The notes beneath the pieces are model-generated. The model ran no database searches. It saw only the letters and a list, made by a program, of their open reading frames with translations, and was not told where the DNA came from. Of a stretch of DNA of 64,000 nt, positions 17,370 through 27,609 are shown one piece after another (position 1 is the stretch's first letter; the number at the start of each line of letters is the position of its first letter). The position numbers and the translations under genes are program-made. Origin of the DNA: Acuticoccus sp. I52.16.1 (GTDB lineage: Bacteria > Pseudomonadota > Alphaproteobacteria > Rhizobiales > Amorphaceae); NCBI RefSeq assembly GCF_022865125.1, contig NZ_CP094828.1, forward strand, positions 4,395,219-4,459,218, written 5' to 3'.

Positions 17370-19667
17370 ATGGAACGCACCGGCGAGGGGGGCGGCTCCG
17401 GTCCGCAAGCCCTGAAACAGCGCCGCCTGCGCCCCACTCGGTGGCGCCGGCTGCTGCGCCGCGTGGCACCGCTGACCCTGATCACGTTCGCCCTCATCGT
17501 GACCGGCATTCTCGTCAGGGTCGAGAACTTCGCCGCCTTGCAGCGGTTGCGGACGATCGTGTTCGATGAGTACCAGAACCTCCACCCGCGGCAGTATGAC
17601 CTCGATGCCCCCGTGCGCATCATCGCCATCGACGAGGAATCCCTCGACCGGCTCGGCCAATGGCCCTGGCCGCGCAGCCGCGTCGCCGATCTGGTCGACC
17701 GGCTGACCGAGATGGGCGCCGCCGCGATCGGCCTCGACATCCTGTTCGCCGAGGCGGACCGCATGTCGCCCGACAATATCGCCCGCCTGATGCCCGAGGG
17801 GCCGGAGCGCGAGCGTGTCGCCGCGGCGCTACAGGGCGTGCCGCGGGGCGACGATATGCTGGCCGTCTCGCTCCAGAATGCGCCGGCGGTGGTGGGCGTC
17901 CTGCTGGAGGCGGGGGCGGGGCCGGGGGTCGACGCGCCGCAGGCCGACCGCGGCTTCACCGATCCCAAGGCCGGGTTCGCCTTCGCCGGGGACCCGCCCG
18001 ACCAGTTCCTCCCCCACTTCGGCCGGATCAACGGGCCGCTTCCGGGCTTGGCGCAGGCCGCCCTCGGCCTCGGCGCGCTCAACTGGCTGCCGGGTACGGA
18101 CCAGATCGTGCGCACCGTACCGCTGCTCTTCCATGCCGAGGACGGCGTCTACATGCCCGGTCTCGCGGCCGAGACGCTGCGCGTCGCGCAGCAGGCCTCC
18201 GGCTTCGTGGTGCGCTCCTCCAACGCCAGCGGGCAGACCTCGTTCGGCGCTCACACCGGCATCAACGCGGTCAAGATCGGCGCCTTCGCCGTGCCGACGA
18301 CCCGCGACGGCAGCGTGCTGATGCACTACACCCCGCACGAAGCGGCGCGCCTGATCCCCGCCTGGTGGGTGCTGGAGGGGCTCGTCGACCCGGACGAGAT
18401 CGCCGGGCGCATCATCCTCGTCGGCGCGACGGCGACGGGGCTGTTCGACCTTCAGGCGACGCCGATCGACGTCGCGATCCCCGGCATCGAGATCAACGCC
18501 CAGCTCATCGAGCAGATCGTCGAAGGGGTGTGGTTGGAGCGGCCGGACTGGGCGGAGGGGCTGGAGCTCGTCGTCTTCATCGTGCTGGCGGTCCTGTTCG
18601 GCTTCGTCTCGGGGCTCTTCTCGCCGCAGACGGCGGTGCTGGTGGGGGTGGCGACCATCGGCCTCGTCTTCGCCGGCAGCTACGCCGCTTTCGTGCGTGC
18701 GGGGCTCTTCCTCGACCCGTCCTACCCGTCACTCGCCAGCGCGGTGACCCTGTTCGCGACGACGGCATGGGTCGCCGTGCGCGAGCGGAGGGACCGGCGC
18801 TGGGTGCGCGACGCCTTCAGCCGCTACGTCTCGCGCGACGTGGTGGAGAACCTGGCGCAAGACCCCGCCCGGCTGACGCTCGGCGGCGAGATGCGCCCGA
18901 TGACGATCCTCTTCACGGACATTCGCGGCTTCACCACCATCGGCGAGACGATGGACGCCCAGGCGCTGACCGCCTACCTCAACGCCTTCCTGACAGAGAT
19001 GACGGGCGTCATCCTCGCCCACCGCGGCACGATCGACAAATATATGGGCGATGCCATCATGGCGTTCTGGAACGCGCCGCTGGACGACTTCGCCCACGCC
19101 GCCCACGCCTGCGAGACCGCGCTCCACATGCTCGACGCGCTGGAGGCGTTCAACGCGCGCTCGGGTGGGGCGCTGCCGGAGACGGCCATCGGCATCGGCC
19201 TCAACACCGGCGTGTGCTGCGTCGGCAACCTGGGCGCCAGCCAGCGGTTCGACTATTCGGTGATCGGCGACGACGTGAACATCGCCTCGCGCCTGGAGAG
19301 CCAGACGAAGACCTACGGGCTGCCGATCCTCGTCGGTCCGAGGACGGCCGAGCAGGCGCGTCCCGCCGGCTATCTCTTCGCCCTGGTGGATAAGGTGAAG
19401 GTGAAGGGAAAGACCGAGGCGATCGACGTCTTCGGCCTCATCGGCGGCCCCAACCACCCGCCGTCGCATCAGCTGGAGATGACCGCCAAGGGGATCGACA
19501 TCCTCGCCGAGGCCGCCCAGGACGGAGACGTCGAGCGCATGAAGGCGGCGCTGGACGCCATCGGCCACACCGAGCCCTGCGTGCTCGACACCGTCGTCGC
19601 GATGTATCGCCGGCGCTACGAGCGGCTGACCCGCACCGGCATCGACGATATCGCCGCGACCGACTGA
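17370..19667 (+). CDS. Class III adenylate/guanylate cyclase with extracytoplasmic CHASE2 sensor
   Basis: 765 residues. TM helix about 33-49, then a periplasmic CHASE2 domain (about 50-385; D-A-P-V-R-I-I-A-I-D-E-E-S-L, R-L-G-Q-W-P-W-P-R, A-I-G-L-D-I-L-F-A-E), then three closely spaced TM helices (about 399-470), and a cyclase domain (about 505-690). Catalytic features are intact: metal Asp in L-F-T-D-I-R-G-F-T (D517) and D-K-Y-M-G-D-A (D561, with K557 at the adenine-selecting site), and the I-G-D-D-V-N-I-A-S-R-L-E segment giving the specificity Asp and the N637/R641 transition-state residues. The Lys/Asp pair favours cAMP as product. Start codon ATG 17370; the hydrophobic parts begin soon after. 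Divergent from the Slam-like/FecR operon, suggesting a shared stimulus. Confidence 0.93.
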   Translation: MERTGEGGGSGPQALKQRRLRPTRWRRLLRRVAPLTLITFALIVTGILVRVENFAALQRLRTIVFDEYQNLHPRQYDLDAPVRIIAIDEESLDRLGQWPWPRSRVADLVDRLTEMGAAAIGLDILFAEADRMSPDNIARLMPEGPERERVAAALQGVPRGDDMLAVSLQNAPAVVGVLLEAGAGPGVDAPQADRGFTDPKAGFAFAGDPPDQFLPHFGRINGPLPGLAQAALGLGALNWLPGTDQIVRTVPLLFHAEDGVYMPGLAAETLRVAQQASGFVVRSSNASGQTSFGAHTGINAVKIGAFAVPTTRDGSVLMHYTPHEAARLIPAWWVLEGLVDPDEIAGRIILVGATATGLFDLQATPIDVAIPGIEINAQLIEQIVEGVWLERPDWAEGLELVVFIVLAVLFGFVSGLFSPQTAVLVGVATIGLVFAGSYAAFVRAGLFLDPSYPSLASAVTLFATTAWVAVRERRDRRWVRDAFSRYVSRDVVENLAQDPARLTLGGEMRPMTILFTDIRGFTTIGETMDAQALTAYLNAFLTEMTGVILAHRGTIDKYMGDAIMAFWNAPLDDFAHAAHACETALHMLDALEAFNARSGGALPETAIGIGLNTGVCCVGNLGASQRFDYSVIGDDVNIASRLESQTKTYGLPILVGPRTAEQARPAGYLFALVDKVKVKGKTEAIDVFGLIGGPNHPPSHQLEMTAKGIDILAEAAQDGDVERMKAALDAIGHTEPCVLDTVVAMYRRRYERLTRTGIDDIAATD

Positions 19668-19674
19668 GCCCGGC

Positions 19675-20226
19675 TCACCCGGTCCGCCGGCAGCTGCCCT
19701 GCTCGGTGACGTAGTCGAACGTGAACCCCATCGGCACCGACTGCGGCACCGAGTAGATCAGCGTGTAGCGGAAGTCGCCCCGGCCGGCGAAGAAGTGCAG
19801 CGAGGAGGGGCCGTTCATGAACGTCACCGGCGCCCCGGCCTCGATCCGGCCGGCCCAGGCGTAGAGCGCGGCGAACCACGGCTCGTCCCGGTCGGCGATC
19901 GCCGCCTCGTAGATGACGAGGTCGCCGTCGCGGCAGAGGTCCTGGATGGTGTCGTCGTCCGCCCCGGCGATTGCCATGCAGTTCATGAACTGGTCCTCCG
20001 GGTCGGCCCGGCCGATCAGAATCCGGAACGGCATCTCCGGCGGGGCCTCGGCCCCGGCGACCGGGGTGCCGTCGTCTTCGTGGCGGATGGAGACCGCCCG
20101 CGCCCCTTGGCACGCATAGGCGCCGGGGCCGACCTCCTGCGCGTGTGCCGGTGCGCCGCCGCCGGCGGTCACGGCCAGCGCCGACGCCAGCGTTGCCGAA
20201 ATCCACATCGCACGCCGCGCCGCCAT
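19675..20226 (-). CDS. Putative periplasmic protein of unknown function
   Basis: 183 residues with a Sec signal peptide (MAARRAMW start, hydrophobic core, cleavage near A-P-A-H-A-Q). The mature part has three cysteines plus one near the C terminus (Y-A-C-Q, N-C-M-A, L-C-R-D, G-S-C-R-R-T-G), likely two disulfides. ATG 20226 has CGGAG with 7-base spacing; the frame extends to 20460 without a better start. It ends 7 bases from the convergent cyclase gene. I do not recognise the family. Confidence 0.75.
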   Translation of the reverse strand: MAARRAMWISATLASALAVTAGGGAPAHAQEVGPGAYACQGARAVSIRHEDDGTPVAGAEAPPEMPFRILIGRADPEDQFMNCMAIAGADDDTIQDLCRDGDLVIYEAAIADRDEPWFAALYAWAGRIEAGAPVTFMNGPSSLHFFAGRGDFRYTLIYSVPQSVPMGFTFDYVTEQGSCRRTG

Positions 20227-20387
20227 CGCATTCTCCGTTCCTCGCTCGCGTGCCGGAGGCCGTCGCGCCCGGCTCGTCGGGCAATGGTGCAATAAATGCG
20301 CGCCCGGCGCCATGTGCGGCCCGCTCCGGCTTTGCCGGCCGACAGCTCGGGCTCGGCGCGTCGACTTTTCGCCGCCGGTTTCGGATC

Positions 20388-20403
20388 TGGCATTGAGGTT
20401 GCA
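20388..20403 (+). promoter_or_regulatory. Candidate sigma-54 (RpoN) promoter of the amino-acid ABC operon
   Basis: TGGCATTGAGGTTGCA fits the -24/-12 consensus TGGCAc-N5-TTGCA, with GG at 20389-20390, GC at 20401-20402 and exactly 10 bases between. It lies 74 bases upstream of the binding-protein start on the same strand. RpoN control of polar amino-acid uptake is common, so nitrogen regulation is a reasonable inference. Confidence 0.6.
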
Positions 20404-20477
20404 GCGCTCCGGGCCACGCAACCCCGCCCGTACCGCCGCCGCGGCGGGCCGCCCAGGCAACCAGAACGGAGCAAGAC

Positions 20478-21338
20478 ATGGTGGATCTGCCCAACGTCCT
20501 CAGCCGGACCGTCCTCGCCCTCGGCCTGATCGCGGCGCCGCTCGCGGCCGGCGCCGCCGATCTCGCCGAGATCAAGGAGCGCGGCTACATGAGCATCGCC
20601 ACCGAGGACAACTACGCACCGTTCGAGATCATGGAGGGTGACACGCCGACCGGCTTCACCCACGACATGGTCGCCGCTCTCAAGGAATACGCCCCGTTCG
20701 AGATCCGACAGGACATCCTGCCGTGGTCGGGCCTGCTCGCCGCGGTGCGTGCCGGCAAGTACGACGCGGCGATCACCGGCTCGATCATCTCTCCCGAGCG
20801 ACTGCGGGTCTTCGATTTCGCGGTGCCGACCGCCTCGGCCCAGCACTACTACATCAAGCGCGCCGACGACGACCGCATCGCCGGCATCGCCGACCTCGAC
20901 GGGCTGACCGTCGGGGTGCAGGCCGGCTCGGTGCTCCTGTCGCGCCTGCCGGAGCTCGAGGCGATGCTGGAGGAGAGCGGCGGGTCGATGGGCCGCGTCG
21001 TCGAGTACACGTCCTATCCGGAGATCTACGAGGACCTGAAGAACGGGCGCCTCGATTATACGGTCAACTCCATCATCTCCGCCAAGAGCCTCATCGCCGA
21101 GCGCGGCGACGAGTTCACCCTCGGCGAGCCTGTCTCCGGCCCCGGCTTCCACGCCTACCCGGTGCCCAAGGGCAACGAGGAGCTGCTCGATTTCATCAAC
21201 GGGTTCATCCTCGAGATGAAGGAGAGCGGCAAGCTCGCCGAGTTGCAGGAGAAATGGTTCGGCCAGGCCTTCCCGGACCTGCCCGCCGAACCCATCACCT
21301 CCGTCGAGACCTACGAAGCGCTGACGCGGGTCGACTGA
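20478..21338 (+). CDS. Polar amino-acid ABC transporter substrate-binding protein
   Basis: 286 residues, periplasmic SBP of the cluster-F (HisJ/GlnH) type. Signal peptide ends near A-A-G-A-A-D. The mature chain starts L-A-E-I-K-E-R-G-Y-M-S-I-A-T-E-D-N-Y-A-P-F-E, the usual ligand-facing N-terminal motif, followed by G-F-T-H-D-M-V, A-A-V-R-A-G-K-Y-D-A-A-I-T-G-S-I-I-S-P-E-R and D-L-D-G-L-T-V-G-V-Q-A-G-S. The arginine that binds the ligand carboxylate (S-P-E-R) is present. First gene of a four-gene operon. Ligand is probably a polar amino acid or opine. Confidence 0.94.
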   Translation: MVDLPNVLSRTVLALGLIAAPLAAGAADLAEIKERGYMSIATEDNYAPFEIMEGDTPTGFTHDMVAALKEYAPFEIRQDILPWSGLLAAVRAGKYDAAITGSIISPERLRVFDFAVPTASAQHYYIKRADDDRIAGIADLDGLTVGVQAGSVLLSRLPELEAMLEESGGSMGRVVEYTSYPEIYEDLKNGRLDYTVNSIISAKSLIAERGDEFTLGEPVSGPGFHAYPVPKGNEELLDFINGFILEMKESGKLAELQEKWFGQAFPDLPAEPITSVETYEALTRVD

Positions 21339-21366
21339 TCCGCCCGGCGCACAGGAGGCGAGACGG

Positions 21367-22008
21367 GTGACCGGCGCCGAATTCCAGATGCTCCTTTCGG
21401 GCGCATGGACCACGATTTGGATCTCCGCGCTCGCCATCGTCGGCGGCGTACCGCTCGGCCTCCTGCTGGGGCTGGGGCGGGTCGCGGGGATCCCCGTCCT
21501 GTCGCAGGTCCTGGCGCTCTACATCTCCATCGGCCGCGCGACGCCGCTGGTGACGCTGGTGCTGCTGCTCTTCGTGGGCCTGCCGGTGGTCGGCATCGAT
21601 ATCGACGCGGTCACCGCCGGCGTGCTGACGCTGCTCCTCAATACCGCGACGTTCAACGCGGAGATCTGGCGCTCGGTGTACGACGCGTTCCCCCGCGGCC
21701 AGGTCGAGGCGGCGCAGGCGGTGGGAATGCCGCGGCCGTTGATCTTTCGCCGCATCATGCTGCCGCAGATGTCGATGGCGGCCCTGCCGGGGCTGATGAA
21801 CGAGGCGACCCTGCTCATCAAGGCGAGCCCGGCGATCGCCGTCATCGGCATCGTCGACCTCACGCGCGTGACCGACCGCATCTCCGCGCGCACCTACGAG
21901 CCGCTGCCGCCGATCATCGCGGCGGGCGTCATCTACATGCTCATCATCGCCGGGATGGTGCGCCTGCAACGCGTGCTCGAAGCGCGCGCCGCGAAACGTG
22001 CCGCATGA
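21367..22008 (+). CDS. Amino-acid ABC transporter permease (HisQ/HisM type), first
   Basis: 213 residues, inner membrane, about five helices. The EAA loop for the ATPase is V-E-A-A-Q-A-V-G-M-P-R-P-L-I-F-R-R-I-M-L-P-Q. GTG start at 21367 with CAGGAGG eight bases upstream. Lies 28 bases after the binding-protein gene and forms a hetero-pair with the next permease. Confidence 0.93.
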   Translation: MTGAEFQMLLSGAWTTIWISALAIVGGVPLGLLLGLGRVAGIPVLSQVLALYISIGRATPLVTLVLLLFVGLPVVGIDIDAVTAGVLTLLLNTATFNAEIWRSVYDAFPRGQVEAAQAVGMPRPLIFRRIMLPQMSMAALPGLMNEATLLIKASPAIAVIGIVDLTRVTDRISARTYEPLPPIIAAGVIYMLIIAGMVRLQRVLEARAAKRAA

Positions 22009-22045
22009 GGCGTTCGGGTGGGTGACAGCGCATGAGTGACCTCGC

Positions 22046-22711
22046 ATGAGTGATTGGGAGATCGTCCTCCAGGAGTGGCCGCGGTTCGCGCGCGGCTTCT
22101 CCAATACGCTGATGCTGTTCGGCGTTTCGGTCGTCGGCGCCTTCGTTCTCGGCGCCTTCCTCGCCAACGCCCTCGTCGCCCGCAACCCGTCGGTCAAGGG
22201 TGCCGCGCACGTCTACGTCGACGGCATGCGCATGCTCCCGTTCCTGATCTTCGCCTATCTGCTCTACTACGGCCTGCCGTCGGTCGGGATCCGCATGTCG
22301 GCGTGGACGGCGGGGCTGTCCGGGTTGATCCTCTACCATGCGGCCTACGTGGCGGAGATCCTGCGCGGCGCGTGGGCGCAGCTTCCCCCGGGGCAGACCG
22401 AGGCGGCCCGCGCCATGGGCTTCCACGGCGCCAAGCTGTTCCTGCGCATCGTCTTGCCGCAGCTCGTCCTCGGCAGCGCGCCGATCCTCGGCAATCAGCT
22501 CATCTACATGCTGAAGGACACCGCCTTCCTGATGATCATCACCGTGCAGGAGCTGACCTACGCGGCCTCCTCGGTGCAGTCGATGTACTTCGTGCCGCTG
22601 CAACCCTTCATCGTCGCCATCGCGCTCTATTGGCTGATGACGATGGCGATCGAGGGCCTCGTCTTCCTCGTCGGACGCTTTGCCAGAAAGAGAGGCCTCG
22701 GCCGTGCCTGA
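22046..22711 (+). CDS. Amino-acid ABC transporter permease (HisQ/HisM type), second
   Basis: 221 residues, with the EAA loop [22 protein letters not shown] and the preceding R-M-L-P-F-L-I-F segment that replaces the usual R-G-T-P. ATG 22046 is preceded by a five-codon open frame (22032) that is out of frame and probably meaningless. The gene overlaps the ATPase start by 8 bases. Confidence 0.92.
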   Translation: MSDWEIVLQEWPRFARGFSNTLMLFGVSVVGAFVLGAFLANALVARNPSVKGAAHVYVDGMRMLPFLIFAYLLYYGLPSVGIRMSAWTAGLSGLILYHAAYVAEILRGAWAQLPPGQTEAARAMGFHGAKLFLRIVLPQLVLGSAPILGNQLIYMLKDTAFLMIITVQELTYAASSVQSMYFVPLQPFIVAIALYWLMTMAIEGLVFLVGRFARKRGLGRA

Positions 22712-23468
22712 TCCCGCGCCCCCCGCCCTCGAAGCGCGTCACATCTCCAAGACCTTCGGCGAGCTGGAGGTGCTGCGCGACATCTCGCTCGTGGTGAACC
22801 CCGGAGACACGATCTCCGTGCTGGGGCCGTCGGGCTCCGGCAAGTCCACCATGCTGCGCTGCCTCAATTTCCTGGAGACGCCCGACAAGGGCCGGGTGCT
22901 CCTGCGCGGCGAGCCGGTCGGCCGTCACCCCGACGGGCGGCTGATGAGCGACAAGGAACTCGCCCGCAGTCGTGCGCGGATGGGGATGGTCTTTCAGAGC
23001 TTCAATCTGTGGCCGCACTTCACCGTGCTGCAGAACGTGATCGAGGCGCCGACCAAGGTCCTCGGCGTCTCCAAGGCCGACGCCACCGCGCACGGCGAGG
23101 CGCTGCTCGCCAAGGTCGGCCTCGCCGACAAGCGCGACGTCTACCCCTACGCGCTCTCGGGCGGGCAGAAGCAGCGCGTCGCCATCGCCCGCGCGCTGTG
23201 CATGAAGCCGGACGTGCTCCTGTTCGACGAGCCCACCAGTGCCCTCGATCCGGAGCTGGTCGGCGAGGTGCTCGCCGTGATGCGCGACCTCGCCAAGGAG
23301 GGGATGACGATGGTCGTCGTCACCCACGAGATGGGCTTCGCGCGCGACGTCTGCGACGAGGTGGTGTTCATGGACCGCGGCGTGGTCGTCGAGCACGCGA
23401 CGCCGAGCGAGTTCTTCGGCAACCCCAAGACGGAACGGGCGCAGCGGTTCCTCTCTCGATACGCTTGA
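22704..23468 (+). CDS. Amino-acid ABC transporter ATP-binding protein (GlnQ/HisP type)
   Basis: 254 residues. Walker [11 protein letters not shown]-loop F-Q-S-F-N-L-W-P-H, signature A-L-S-G-G-Q-K-Q-R, Walker [12 protein letters not shown] and switch H-E-M-G-F-A. The GTG at 22704 lies within the end of the second permease and follows AGAGAGG; a TTG at 22680 is in frame but embedded in the permease. Completes the operon with 20478-22711. Confidence 0.95.
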   Translation: MPDPAPPALEARHISKTFGELEVLRDISLVVNPGDTISVLGPSGSGKSTMLRCLNFLETPDKGRVLLRGEPVGRHPDGRLMSDKELARSRARMGMVFQSFNLWPHFTVLQNVIEAPTKVLGVSKADATAHGEALLAKVGLADKRDVYPYALSGGQKQRVAIARALCMKPDVLLFDEPTSALDPELVGEVLAVMRDLAKEGMTMVVVTHEMGFARDVCDEVVFMDRGVVVEHATPSEFFGNPKTERAQRFLSRYA

Positions 23469-23516
23469 GGCGCGGCCCCGCCTGAACCCGTGAGCGCGCT
23501 GCCGGGCGGAGAGGCG

Positions 23517-23700
23517 GAGCGAGGGGAGTTCCCCCCTCGCGCTCCCTCCATCTCGCCGATGGGCAGGCCTGCAGGATGGGCGGGCTGGCGCCCTTCATTC
23601 CTGCAGACCCGGTCCAGCGTGGAGTGGGCTGCGACAGCGTCAAGCGCTCGTCCTCGCCATGCTCGCTGCGCTGCGCGTGGCTCCGGGTGCGCGCTTGACC
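23517..23700. repeat. Hairpin-rich intergenic region between convergent ABC genes
   Basis: The 285-base gap between the glnQ-type gene and the convergent peptide-ABC gene holds no ORF I can support. It contains several inverted repeats: an imperfect GGAGCG-AGGGG stem at 23517-23546, a perfect 8-bp CTGCAGGA/TCCTGCAG pair at 23570-23577 and 23600-23607, and a perfect 9-bp GTCAAGCGC/GCGCTTGAC pair at 23640-23648 and 23692-23700. The position matches the long inverted repeats at 3703 and 50145, but the arms are less regular here. Confidence 0.55.
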
Positions 23701-23753
23701 CCGCCGCATCCCTCGGGCCGTGCGGGTGCCGCCTCGAGGGGTGAGGGGCGGGG

Positions 23754-25537
<1,784 letters not shown>

Positions 25538-25541
<4 letters not shown>

Positions 25542-26458
25542 TCTTCGCCTTTCAGACGCGGGTCGATCGCATCGCGCAGGCCGTCGCCGAGGAGGTTCAG
25601 CGAGAACACGACGATGAGGATCGCGATGGACGGGAAGACCGCCAGCCAGAACGAGTCGAGGATGTTCTCGAAGCCTTCGCGGATCATGCCGCCCCATGTC
25701 GGTGTCGGCGGCGCGACACCGAGGCCGATGAAGGCGAGCGAGGCTTCGACGCGGATCGCGGTCGCGAGGTAGAGCGAGCCCATCACCAGGATCTCGGGGA
25801 GAATGTTGGGCAGGATATGCCCCACGATCAGCCGCCGGTTGGAGAAGCCGAGCGCGCGGCCCGCCTCCACGAACTCGCGCTCCTTGATGGAGATCGTGGG
25901 AGCCCTCGCGATGCGTGCGAAGGGGGCGACCGCGGTGACGGCGATGGCGAAGATCAGGTTCTCGACCGAGGGGCCCAGCATCGCGACGATGAAGAGCCCC
26001 AGGATCAGCGCCGGGAACGCCAGGAAGACGTCCATGATCTGCATCAGCACGATGTCGATCGCGCCGCCGAAGTAGCCGGCGATCATGCCGATCATCGTGC
26101 CGACCACCAGCGCCAGGCCGATCGCGAGCAGGCCGATGGTGAGCGAGATGCGTCCGCCGTAGAGGATGCGCGAGAGGACGTCGCGGCCGTAATAGTCGGT
26201 GCCGAACCAGTGCTCGGCCGACGGCGGTTTGAGGCGGAAGAGGATGGACTGGTCGATCGGGTCGTAGGGCGCGATCCACGGGGCGAGGATCGCCAGCAGG
26301 CACACGGCGAGGAAGAGGCCGAGCCCCACCCACGACGTCTTGTTGGCGTTGAAGGCCTTGTAGAGCCCGGCGCCGAACGCCCTCGAGACCCGGCTCACAT
26401 AGGCGATGCGGGAGGTGGGGGGGCGGGAGGTGGGGGGGCGGGATCCGAGGGTGCTCAT
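25538..26458 (-). CDS. Peptide-type ABC transporter permease (DppC family)
   Basis: 306 residues. Starts MSTLGSR at ATG 26458, overlapping the DppB-type stop by ATGA. The cytosolic N-terminal tail carries a duplicated five-residue unit P-P-T-S-R from a 15-bp tandem DNA repeat at 26409-26438. The DppC N-terminal region P-Y-D-P-I-D-Q and F-G-T-D-Y-Y-G-R-D-V-L-S-R is clear, and the EAA loop is F-V-E-A-G-R-A-L-G-F-S-N-R-R-L-I-V-G-H-I-L-P-N. Confidence 0.93.
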
Positions 26459-27396
26459 TTGTATTTGATCCTCGGGTCGATGAGGCCGTAGACGAGGTCG
26501 GTGCAAAGGTTCACCAGCACGACGATCAGCGTGTAGATGACCATCATCCCCTGCAGCATCGTGTAGTCGCGCTGGTTGAGCGCGCCGACGATCAGCTTGC
26601 CGAGCCCCGGCCGGTTGAAGACGATCTCGGTCAGGACCGAATTGCCGATCAGGTAGCCGAGATAGAGGCCGACCACCGTCACCACCGGGATCAGCGCATT
26701 GCGCAGACAGTGGCGCCAGACGATGACGGCGAAGGCGAGGCCCTTCGCCTCGGCGGTGCGCACATAATCCTGGTTGAGAACCTCCAGCATCGCCGAGCGG
26801 GCGACGCGGGTGATGTAGGCCGCCATGATGAGGCCGAGGTTGATCGCCGGCAGGGCGAGGTCCGACAGGCGGTCCCCGAGCGTGGTGCCGCGGCCGGACG
26901 AGATCACCGGGAACCAGTCCAGCTGGATGGCGAACGCGATCAGGAGCAGGATGCCCGACACGAACGCCGGCAGCGACAGGCCCAGAAGCGACGTGATGCG
27001 GATGACGTAGTCGGTGAACTTGTTGCGGCGGAGCGCGGACCAGACGCCGAGCGGGATGCCGAGCACCGCGCCGATCACCAGCGAGACGCTCGTCAGCTCC
27101 AAGGTCGCCGGGAGGACCTTCATGACCTCCTCGATGACCGGCCGGCCCGAGACCAGCGAGACGCCCCAGTCGCCGACGATCACGCCACCGAGGAAGCGCA
27201 GATATTGCACGATCATCGGTTCGTTGAGGCCGAGCCGCTCGCGCAGCGAGGCGATCGAGGCCTGGCTCGCCTGATCGCCCAGGATGATCAGCGCCGGATC
27301 GCCCGGCAGCACGCGCACGATGAAGAACACGACCGTCAGCACGCCGAACAGCGTGACGCAGGCGAACCCGAGCCGCTTGAGGACGAAGGCCGTCAC
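26455..27396 (-). CDS. Peptide-type ABC transporter permease (DppB family)
   Basis: 313 residues, six helices. N terminus K-R-L-G-F-A-C-V-T-L-F-G-V-L-T-V-V-F-F followed by L-P-G-D-P-A; EAA loop Y-V-R-T-A-E-A-K-G-L-A-F-A-V-I-V-W-R-H. Coupled by ATGA overlap to the DppC gene. A 213-base gap separates it from the binding-protein gene upstream; that gap contains no ORF and no clear promoter. Confidence 0.93.
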   Translation of the reverse strand: MTAFVLKRLGFACVTLFGVLTVVFFIVRVLPGDPALIILGDQASQASIASLRERLGLNEPMIVQYLRFLGGVIVGDWGVSLVSGRPVIEEVMKVLPATLELTSVSLVIGAVLGIPLGVWSALRRNKFTDYVIRITSLLGLSLPAFVSGILLLIAFAIQLDWFPVISSGRGTTLGDRLSDLALPAINLGLIMAAYITRVARSAMLEVLNQDYVRTAEAKGLAFAVIVWRHCLRNALIPVVTVVGLYLGYLIGNSVLTEIVFNRPGLGKLIVGALNQRDYTMLQGMMVIYTLIVVLVNLCTDLVYGLIDPRIKYK

Positions 27397-27609
27397 CGGC
27401 GCTCGCCTCCGGCGGTCGCGTGGCCCGTCGGGGGCAGTCCCGTCATGGGGAAGTCTCCTGCTTGAACGGGTGGACCGGGACGAGGGTTAGCCTCACCGCG
27501 TGCCGGTCCAGGCCCGCGCGTGCGGTCGGCCGCCAGGGGTGCGTGGCCTCTGCCATCGGTCCTCCGAGGTGGGCGGATGGCGGCCACCCGCGGGCGGCCG
27601 CCAGGCGCG

